The translations under genes and the position numbers were made by a program. Under the pieces are notes generated by a model, which saw only the letters and a program-made list of their open reading frames with translations, made no database searches and had not been told where the DNA came from. Of a stretch of DNA of 14,593 nucleotides, positions 1 through 7,789 are shown piece after piece. Position 1 is the stretch's first letter. Each line of letters begins with the position of its first letter. The stretch comes from Chrysochromulina parva (lineage: Eukaryota; Haptophyta; Prymnesiales; Chrysochromulinaceae). The stretch is from NCBI GenBank assembly GCA_002887195.1, contig PJAB01001423.1, positions 1 to 14,593 on the forward strand, written 5' to 3'.

Positions 1-296
1 CGATTAACGGCCTGTGTAATAGCAGGCTGTGTCGGCCACGCCTCCGTCCATTGCGATAGCGGCCCCCGTGCTTGGGGGTCCGGAGAGCGCGCGCGTTGTG
101 TGTTTCACAGCAGCAGCAGCCGTCCGGAGAGCGTGCGCGTTGTGTGTTTCACAGCAGCAGCAGCCGTCCGGAGAGCGTGCGCGTTGTGTGTTTCACAGCC
201 AATGTTTAGAATAACAGCAGCAGCAGCCGTCGGCACACATCCCGCGCGGAGCGGTCCCTCGCACAGTGCTCCACGTCGTCGGCTGCAGGTGTCGGT
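1..296. other. 5' leader/upstream region of the JmjC-like gene
   Basis: No gene is seen here. The stretch holds a 44-bp tandem repeat (79-198) and several CAG runs (108-120, 152-164, 215-227). In the frame of the downstream gene a TAG lies at 207-209, and no ATG occurs between it and 297, so the ATG at 297 is the first usable start. Each repeat unit contains a pyrimidine/GT-rich stretch ending in TTTCACAG, which looks like a 3' splice site on the + strand. An upstream untranslated exon is therefore possible but not shown. No TATA box was recognised. Confidence 0.5.
79..198. repeat. 44-bp minisatellite, about 2.7 copies
   Basis: Units start at 79, 123 and 167, each with TCCGGAGAGCGYGCGCGTTG followed by TGTGTTTCACAG and a CAG run. 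The first unit has one C/T difference from the others, and the third is cut off after TTTCACAG, then followed by unrelated sequence and another CAG run at 215. The array ends about 100 bp before the start codon of the JmjC-like gene, so it lies in the promoter or 5' UTR. Confidence 0.95.
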
Positions 297-1577
297 ATGT
301 CTTCTATCGACGCCCTCGCGGCTCTTACCGAGAGGGATCCCAGCGAATTCTATGCAAACTCACTGAAAGCAGGGTTCACGCCGAAGCAGGCTTTGCAGTT
401 CACCAACGAGCTGTTGGTGGACCCGCCGAAGCTGGCAGCACGCTTCGAGTCCTGGTCAAAGCCTGGCAAACACCAGCCGTCTCCAGTTGATAATGCGCCA
501 GGTTCGGACGTCGCCGCACGATTGTATCAAAGAGATGGGTTCTTGCATCAGACTGCAGCAGCACCGGCACCGCCGCTACCGCGGCTCAATGCAGATGAGC
601 TGGCTGGCCGGGACAATGAGCGTTACCGCCGCCGTGCGCTTCCATTCATCCTGACCGGCGCCATGGATGGCTGGGGCGCGCTCTCGCGCTGGAAGTCCGC
701 TGACTACTTTGCATCGTTGCAAGCCAAGAGCAAGGCGTGGAAGGCGTTGCGAAGCGAGTTTTACCCGCACAACATGCTGGACATGGCGAGTAAAGGCAAT
801 CCGTTGCCCCTCTCATTGGGCGAGGCCGCCACTCAACTTGCGTCGAGGCCGGGCGACCCCGACGACATTCTCGCCTCGCTCCCTCGTGTGGAGGGTGCCC
901 CCGAAGGCCGGTACTTTCACATCCCGCTCAACGCGACGCATTTCAAGGTGCTCGAGCACCTCGGCGACATCCCGGCGTCACGGCACCCACTCCTCAAGGG
1001 TGATGAGTGGATGGATGCATGCATGGCCAAAGCCGAGCGCGATGAGTACCTGAGCCGCACGCATTGGCAGGTGGTCCTGATTGGCTCGCGAGGCGCGGGC
1101 ATGTTCAACCACACCGACGCGTTGCAGACGGCGTCGTGGCATGCACACATGGCAGGGCGCAAGTGGTGGTACGTGTGCAAGCACGGCGAGTGCTATGAAG
1201 GCATTCTCGAGCCGGGCGAGGTGCTCTCGTACGGCCACGGCTGGGCGCATCTGACCCAGAACCTCGAGACGCCGACGATTGCGATCACGGGCACCGTCGT
1301 CACCGAGGAAAATTACAAGCACGTCGCGCAGCGCTGGCGCGGCGACTGTGTGGCCGAGGCGCTCGGCCTTCACTTCTCTGCGGCGCTGTGTGATGCGCTC
1401 GAGCGGTGCCATCACGACTGGCGCAAGGCAACTCGCGCGAAAACCAAGCCGTGGCGGCCGTGGCGGCAGGCCGTCGTGAGCCCCAAGGTTCTGGCGAGGA
1501 AGCTCGAAATTCATGCGAAGACCCATTTAGGCAAATATGACGTGCTGCAACGAGACACAGGCCGAGATGAGCTCTAG
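297..1577 (+). CDS. JmjC/cupin-8-type Fe(II)/2-oxoglutarate oxygenase-like protein ending in RDEL
   Basis: Single-exon frame of 426 residues, ATG at 297 and TAG ending at 1577. The N-terminal third is family-specific and unrecognised. From about residue 115 the protein follows the cupin-8/JmjC plan: PFILTGAMDGWGALSRW (a substrate-side strand typical of these enzymes), then HWQVVLIGSRGAGMFNHTD with the iron-binding H-x-D at H272/D274, WHAHMAGRKWWYVC, and GHGWAHLTQNLE with the distal iron ligand probably H318. Family members hydroxylate or demethylate proteins, or act on small molecules; the substrate cannot be told. The last four residues are RDEL, an ER-retrieval-type tail, but the N-terminus (MSSIDALAALTERDPSEFYA) is not a signal peptide, so location is open. 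The downstream neighbour is convergent. I am sure of the gene and the fold class, not of the substrate. Confidence 0.85.
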   Translation: MSSIDALAALTERDPSEFYANSLKAGFTPKQALQFTNELLVDPPKLAARFESWSKPGKHQPSPVDNAPGSDVAARLYQRDGFLHQTAAAPAPPLPRLNADELAGRDNERYRRRALPFILTGAMDGWGALSRWKSADYFASLQAKSKAWKALRSEFYPHNMLDMASKGNPLPLSLGEAATQLASRPGDPDDILASLPRVEGAPEGRYFHIPLNATHFKVLEHLGDIPASRHPLLKGDEWMDACMAKAERDEYLSRTHWQVVLIGSRGAGMFNHTDALQTASWHAHMAGRKWWYVCKHGECYEGILEPGEVLSYGHGWAHLTQNLETPTIAITGTVVTEENYKHVAQRWRGDCVAEALGLHFSAALCDALERCHHDWRKATRAKTKPWRPWRQAVVSPKVLARKLEIHAKTHLGKYDVLQRDTGRDEL

Positions 1578-2065
1578 TCGGAAGCATACATGTCGAAGAA
1601 GCGAACACGCGACACGGCTTTAGCGCATTCACTAAGCCGTGACGGTAGGTGCTTAAGGCTCCCGCCTCGCGCTTCGGGGTACCGGTGCGATCCGCGTTTC
1701 GCTTTCGGTTCTGGGAATCAAACGAAACGGTTGGCTTTCCGGTTCGGTTTTGAAAGTTCTACGTTGGCCGTGGTATTGGCTATGATGCGCGGTTCGGGTA
1801 GACGAGAGGAGAGAGCCCCGTCGTGAGCGCACACCAACTCACCACGGTCACCCGCAGCTCCCAGGCCCGGCCTCGTCGATCTCATTTGAGATAGCGGCAC
1901 CGGCGGCCGGTATCTGATCTGGGCACGACGGATCGAGCGTTGACTGATCGACTTTCATCTTCAGCTGCGGCACTCGACTGCACACTACCGCCACGCTTTG
2001 TATGCCTGGGTACCCCCCTCGCCACGTGTGCGCTGAGCCGTCAGGCGTGTTTTTCACTTACTTAC
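1578..2065. other. Convergent intergenic region with dispersed-repeat copy 1
   Basis: This holds the 3' ends of two convergent genes (+ strand stop at 1577, - strand stop at 2066). About half of it is a diverged copy (1641-1886) of a sequence also found at 3334-3493. No canonical AATAAA is seen near either stop. Short open frames here have no recognisable content and I do not call them genes. Confidence 0.6.
1641..1886. repeat. Dispersed intergenic repeat, copy 1
   Basis: It shares ordered blocks with 3334-3493: GAC(G/C)GTAGGT, TTAAGGC, CGCCTCGCGCTT, GGGGTACC(G/A)G(T/C)GC, GGCTTTC(C)GGTTCGGTT, CCGTCGTGA(G/A)C, CAA(C/T)TCACC and CCCGGCCTC(G/T)TCGA. Relative to copy 2 it has about 40 extra bases in its middle. 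There is no ORF, no terminal inverted repeats that I can see, and it matches no element I know. The internal word GCCCCGTCGTGAGCG resembles the core of two VPS8 introns. Confidence 0.7.
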
Positions 2066-3073
2066 TTACGTACAACGGCTGGTCGACAACTTGCAAACCT
2101 CGCATTCACTACTGTTGCACATGCCGCACCGCGAGCCCAACGCCAGATCGCAAAAGTACTTGCCGTTGATCATGAGCGCGCTGATGTTGCTGCGGCCGCC
2201 ATCGAGATCGACGAAACGCGGCACGGCGTCGGCGTTCGCAGCACCCCAGCAGGACAGAAGATGCGAGCCGACATTGGACCGGGTCGAGACCATGAGCATG
2301 CGCGCGCGCGCGAAGGCCTGATTGAGCGCGAGTAGTGGCATCACGCACGTCGCGTCACACACACGTGCCGCCTCAATTGATTTGTTATTCTTATCGAAGC
2401 GCTGATGATCGTTGCCAAGACGCAGGCTGACGTAGCCCAAACGGCTCAGCTGCTCGTTCACTTCGCGGGTGAAGGCATCGTCATCGGAGGCAATCAGGAC
2501 CGTTCCGTTGGGTCGCACGTGCTTTGGCACCTCGTCGAGAATGGCCGGCACATCCCACACCTTGATACGTTCATAGTAACGCTTTTCATTGAGTTTGTCC
2601 CCGCGCCTGACGTGAATGGCAAGATCGATGCTCCCGAAGTGCCTCGCAAGCAGTTGCAGCGCAGTGTCCAGGTCATTGGTAGCGCGCGGCCGGTACAACA
2701 AGCCTAAAATATGGCTCACCACCAGGTAGCGTGGTGCACTGCGTAGCATTGCAAGAGCCTCCTCCATCGTGTGCTTCACATCTGTGTGCCGCTTGACGTG
2801 CGTACATGGGATCGGCAAGAAATGATTGCTTAACAAGTCGTTGCCGTAGCGTTTGAGTCTCGTGCGCGCATGCACGTCATGTGCTGGTCGCTGACCCTTC
2901 AGCGTACGCACAGTGACCTGCTGTGCGATGTAGTTCAGCTGCGCGAACAATCCGGCACCCCATCCAGGGAACTCAGTGACTTCATACGAGGTATTCGCAG
3001 AGCAGAGCACTTGCAGCAGCGCATCTCTGACGGGCGATGCCGATGCGGCAACCGAGAACAGAACCATAACCAT
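2066..3073 (-). CDS. Fucosyltransferase-like glycosyltransferase (HVRRGDK motif)
   Basis: The frame gives 335 residues from the first in-frame ATG at 3073 to TAA at 2066-2068. It remains open upstream of 3073 without an ATG, so a longer N-terminus from an upstream exon cannot be excluded. Landmarks: FPGWGAGLFAQLNYIA (about residues 35-50), resembling the GxGxxxxQL segment of Rossmann-type fucosyltransferases; LAIHVRRGDKLNEKRYY (about 152-168), the donor-binding HxRRxDK signature of GT23/GT65-like enzymes; VLIASDDDAF (about 192-201); and MVSTRSNVGSHLLSC (about 261-275), matching the late S/T-S-N segment. The C-terminus is cysteine-rich (six Cys in about the last 28 residues). The hydrophobic start MVMVLFSVAASAS could be a weak signal or anchor, consistent with Golgi/ER work. 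Acceptor and linkage are unknown. No intron is seen. Confidence 0.75.
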   Translation of the reverse strand: MVMVLFSVAASASPVRDALLQVLCSANTSYEVTEFPGWGAGLFAQLNYIAQQVTVRTLKGQRPAHDVHARTRLKRYGNDLLSNHFLPIPCTHVKRHTDVKHTMEEALAMLRSAPRYLVVSHILGLLYRPRATNDLDTALQLLARHFGSIDLAIHVRRGDKLNEKRYYERIKVWDVPAILDEVPKHVRPNGTVLIASDDDAFTREVNEQLSRLGYVSLRLGNDHQRFDKNNKSIEAARVCDATCVMPLLALNQAFARARMLMVSTRSNVGSHLLSCWGAANADAVPRFVDLDGGRSNISALMINGKYFCDLALGSRCGMCNSSECEVCKLSTSRCT

Positions 3074-3597
3074 CTCGACGTTTTCGCGTGCGGGTGGAGC
3101 ACCTCCTCGCGAGAGTGAGCACAAGATGACGTCGCGACTTTGTTCCGAGCTGTTGTGCGAACTTATTAGCCCCGCGCGGCGGCTCGCGACGCGGTTTCAT
3201 GAAATTACAAGTCGATTACCCCCCATTACGCAAGCAAATATCTCTCAGGAGTATCGACCTCTTGCTGGTCGTCAAAGAAAAATAGACCTTCTCCGGGAGG
3301 GTCGCAGCGGAGGAGGTCGCAGCCGAGGAGCACCCGACCGTAGGTCTAGGTAGTTAAGGCCCCCTGCCCCTCGCCTCGCGCTTGTTCCCCGGGGTACCAG
3401 CGCAGTACGGCTCGTAGCTACTACGGCTTTCGGTTCGGTTGCGGGTCGAGACGCCGTCGTGAACACATCAATTCACCCCCGGCCTCTTCGAACGGCCCCT
3501 TTAACGGCCCCGCCCACCGCGCCATCTCGCCTCGTCTCCCCGCCCCGCGCGTTCGTATCCGCTCAGGCTCTCTCAAAAATAATAAAAACGAGCCGCC
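3074..3597. other. Intergenic region between the fucosyltransferase-like gene and the VPS8 3' end
   Basis: Both flanking genes are on the - strand, so this stretch should contain the VPS8 3' UTR next to 3597 and the promoter of the fucosyltransferase-like gene next to 3074. Just downstream of the VPS8 stop, the - strand reads CTCGTTTTTATTATTTTTG, the only T-rich patch nearby and a plausible 3'-end signal; no AATAAA is seen. A diverged repeat copy occupies 3334-3493. A purine-rich GGAGGAGGTCGCAGCC segment sits at about 3309-3325. No gene is supported. Confidence 0.5.
3334..3493. repeat. Dispersed intergenic repeat, copy 2
   Basis: Shorter relative of 1641-1886, in the same orientation, with the same blocks in the same order. 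It has extra bases in the first half (for example GTTCCCC before GGGGTACC) and lacks the middle insertion of copy 1. Both copies lie in intergenic DNA beside a gene 3' end. No coding capacity is seen. Confidence 0.7.
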
Positions 3598-6500
3598 TCA
3601 AAACATCGAGGCGGGAAGCTTCGGGAGCTCGGCGACCAGCTCCGGCGGCGGCAAGCCGGCTGGCAGCTGTTGGTTGGCCTCGGGCTCGAGAACCCGACCT
3701 GTGGGGAGGATAGGGCGCCGTCGTGAGCGTTTGCATGCAAGGCAGGGGCGCATCGGGCACGAGAACCCGACCTGTGTGCTGGCTGGCTGCGTGGAGGACC
3801 GCCTGGCTGAAGCCGACCGCCTGACCGACCGCAGCGAGCGATCTGGTCGCGCTCGCGGACGAAGCCGGCGAGCTCGACGAAACCGCGATCGATGATCTGG
3901 AGGAGCTCGCTGACGAAACCGCGAGCGTGGATCTGGAGGAGCTCGCTGACGAAACCGGTGGCGTGGCGGGCCCGTCGCCCTCGACCTTGCCGCCGCGCTG
4001 CATCGAGGAGCTGAGCGCCGTGCCGCGGCGCATGAGGAGCCCATCACGGCGCGCGGCATCGAGGACCACGCTCAGCCGTTGGAGCCCGTCACGGCGCGCC
4101 GGCAGCGGCGGCCAGAGGCGATCGGAATCTGGCGCGATCTCCGGCAGGGGCTGCGGTCGCGTCGGTCGAAGTCGCCTCGGCGCGTGCGCCGCCTCGTGCC
4201 GGAGCCGCTGGAGGTAGAAGAGGTCCTTGGCGGAGGCGGCGGTGGCGGCTCGCAGGATGTGCTCCTCGTCGCGCGCGGCGCGAAGCGTGTGCATGAGGAC
4301 GTGGCGCACGTCGCATAAGGTCGCCTGATGAGGGAGGCCATCAGAGGTAATCAGAGGTAGTCAGAGGTCATCACAGGCCAATCAGAGGTCATCACAGGTC
4401 ATCAGCTCGCCTCATGCGTCTCGAAGATGTGGCGCAGCACGAGGCCCGGGGCGAGCTGTTCGCCCATTCGACGGACGAGCCCCACGCTCAGCTGCTCCGC
4501 CAAGGCCTGCAGCTCCTCGCGCGCGCCGTCCTGGGCGCCGCGCCTCATGCCGTGTCCCTTATTAGGAGAGCCCTCTGAGAGCATTCGTTGGCGCGAAGAG
4601 AGCTGCAAGGCGAGAAGGGAGGCAAGGCGATAAGGGAGTCGAGGTGAGAAGGGAGGCGAGGTGAGAAGAGAGGCGAGGCGCTCCTCAGAGGCCAACCCGA
4701 GGTCGTCATACGCAACCCAGGCAAGCGGAAGCGCGATGCACTCAGACGCACTCAGACGCACTCAGGCGCACTCAGGCGCACTCAGGCGCACTCAGACGCA
4801 CTCAGGCGCACTCAGACGCACTCAGGCGCACTCAGACGCACTCAGGCGCACTCAGGCGCACTCAGGCGCACTCAGACGCACTCAGACGCACTCAGACGCA
4901 CGCAGCGCCAAGCTCACCTGCCACGCGAGGAGCGTGTCGAGCAACTCAAACCAGAGGCGCTCGGCCTCCGCGCGGTAGCTGATGCCGGTCCGTTCACAGA
5001 GGTCCCCGGTCCGTTCACAGAGGTCCTTCGCGCGCGCGACCATCACGGCGGCCTTGGTGTCCTCGGCGCTCGCGACGACGCCCCCACCGCCGTGCTCGGT
5101 GCCGTGCTGGGCGCCGCCCTCGGCGCCGTGGCTGCCGTACTTGTGGCAGGCGTGATGAAAGATGTCCTCGAGCGCTTGTCGCAGCACTCCGAGCATCAGT
5201 CGCATCGAGCCGCGCACCTGATGAGGGAGGTCATCAGCGGTCATCAGTAGCCATCAGTGGCAATCATGGCTCGTCAGTCGCATCGAGCCACGCACATCGC
5301 CCGTACGCTCAAGCAGATAGGCCGCGCCCTCCTCGCATCCGTGCGCTTGCGTCGCCTGCAGCGCGAGCTCGAGCCGGTACCCGTCGCTCGCCTCGAGAAA
5401 CGATCTCACCTCACGAGGCGCTTGCGCGCACAGCAGCGACACGAACGCGTCGTGCATCCATCCGGGTACCTCGTCCAACGGCGCCAACGCAGACGCCGTC
5501 GCGGGCGCGGGCGCGCTCAGATGGAAGGTACCGATGGGCTCCGACCCAGGACTTGCCAAAGAAGGAAGAAGCGCCGTCGCGGGCGCATGGGCCCCAGAAC
5601 GCTCCTTATTTGGCAAGTCCGCCGCCGCGATCTCATGAGATCTCATCGATGAGGTTGGCGAGAGGAGGGAGCGTGGGAGGAGGGAGCGTGGCACCTGTGC
5701 GCAAGCGTGTGAGCGCCGTGGTGAGCACTTGCATGCAAGGCAGGGAAGGAGGAGGGAGCGCGGTACCTGCTCCCGAGGCAGCAGCGTCGCGAGGTAGCTC
5801 AGTGCGAGCAAGGGCGTCGTGTTCAACCGTGGGAAGAGCCACTCGTGCTCGCCATCAAAGGCGACGCGAAGCAGCTCGACGGTTCCGGGCCGATCGAGCG
5901 CATCGAGCGCGCTTAGCCGTTCTAGAATCGTCTCACGCAGCGCACGGCGCGCGGCCATCGCGGGCACGGACCACTTGCCTGCGCTGGCGAGCGACAGGAT
6001 CGCATCCATGGCGAGGCGGGTGGCCTCATACCGGTAAGTCGACGGGTCTTCGAGGCAGGAGATGAGGGCGAGGGCCGGCCGGCCGCCAAGCAGGTGCAGC
6101 GCCGCACACACGCGCGGCAGCCTTCCGCCCTCGGAGGCGCTCAGCAACGAGGCCGCAAGCCCTTCGGGGAGGCTCCTATCCTCCCTGACGAGCCGCGAGA
6201 TCAGATGGTCGTCGCCGTCGCCAGTGTCGCTCGACGCGCGAGCCTGAACCATATGAGGCAACTTCTGCGACTGAGCCGCGCCCGCGCCCGCGCCCGCCGC
6301 CGCCGCCGTGCTGCTAATGCTGCTACCGCCGCCGCCACCGCCGCCGCCGCCGCCGCCGCTGCCGCCGCTGCTGCTGCCGCCGCTGCTGCCGCTGCTGCCG
6401 GCGGCGCGTGCGGCTATCGAGCTCCTCTCATTGGCCACTCCAACCTCGCTGGCCAGATGAGCCGCTGACGAAGCGGTGCGTCGCGCGGCTGCATGCTGCG

Positions 6501-7757
6501 CAAGCGCAAGGACCGCGCGGTGCAGCACCGCATTCGGCACCGCCGCATCGCCGCCGCCGCCGCCGCCGGGCGCGGGGAAGGGGGTTGCGGGACTGCGCGT
6601 GGCGGCGAGTGACGCGCCTCCACCTCCCCCTCCCCCACCCCCACCCCGCTCACCAAAGGGGGAGGGGGAGGCGGCGAGTGGCGCGCCGAGTGACGAAATG
6701 GACGAGCTCGTACTCGCCCGGTGCGTCTGCCAAATTTTGGACACGGCCGCACTCCAGACAAGACGCAGCTCAATCGCCATCCGTGCGAAGTGGCTCACGG
6801 CTTCGTCACTCGCCCGTTGGAGAGGAGGAGGAGAGCCCACGACGGCGCGCGGCCCGTCGGGGGGGGCGCCCATGACGGCCGCATCCAACGCGTCGAGCAT
6901 CCGCTCTGCGCTTGGCATCCCATAGCTTTGCTCCTCGGGCGGGGGGCGGCCCACGAGGAGATGGGCGGGGAGCATCGCCCCCATCGCCCCGCCGTCTTCG
7001 GGCGCGCCGTCGTGAGCGCTCAAGGACGAGTCCTCGCGTGACCTCCGATTGGGATTGGGCTCGAGCACGCGAGAGGTGCGATCTCCGAGCGAGGTGCGAT
7101 CTCCGAGCGAGGTGCGATCTCCGACGGGGCTGCTCTCGTCGACCATCGAGAGCCGTGCCCCGCTCGCCTCGGGCGTGAGCTCGCGCGACCTCGCGCGATC
7201 TCGCGTCGCCTCGGGCTCGAATCTCTCAAGGATCGGAAGCTCCTCGAAGGCCTTCGCGAGCACGCCGAGCGCCGCCACCTGCTCGCAGAGCAATCACAGA
7301 GCAATCACAGAGCAATCACAGAGCAATCACAGAGCAATCACAGAGCCATCACAGAGCCATCACAGAGCCATCAAAGAGCCATCAAAGAGTCATCATGGAC
7401 TCATCACGCACCGGGTCAAAGTCGATCAGTGGACGGAGTCTCGTGGATGAAAGCTCCGGGTCGTACAAGTACGCGCACGCCTGCGCCCGCGCGGCGGCGG
7501 CCTTCGATGCAGGCAGAGGCTCGCCGCTGGGGAATGTGAGGCCCTCGAGGCAGTGGCGCAGGTAGAGAAGCAGCCGGTAGCCACATGCTCTTCGCATGGG
7601 TCTGTCTAGCGGCGGCGGCGGCGGCAGATGAAGCTCAACGGCCGCCGCGGCGCCGTCAGCCGTCGCCAGCATCGCCTCATCCAAAGCCTCATCCAAAGCC
7701 TTCACACCGGAGGCGAAGCTCGATGGGTGTGAACTGCTTTCAAAGCCGCCTTCGCCG

Positions 7758-7789
<32 letters not shown>

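Noticed and set aside
978..1526. 182-residue open frame on the - strand
   Set aside because: Antisense to the JmjC-like gene, which has the catalytic H-x-D motif in the other strand; no recognisable content.
2066..3124. Start of the fucosyltransferase-like gene at 3124
   Set aside because: That codon is TTG; the first ATG in frame is at 3073.
4531..4917. Longer form of intron 8 with acceptor at 4531
   Set aside because: It keeps frame, but the 4603 acceptor has the better pyrimidine tract and its LSSRQRML product fits the family; kept as an alternative only.
6625..6670. A roughly 30-nt intron using the GTGAGC site in exon 6
   Set aside because: Too short for splicing, and the sequence is an in-frame poly-Gly tract.
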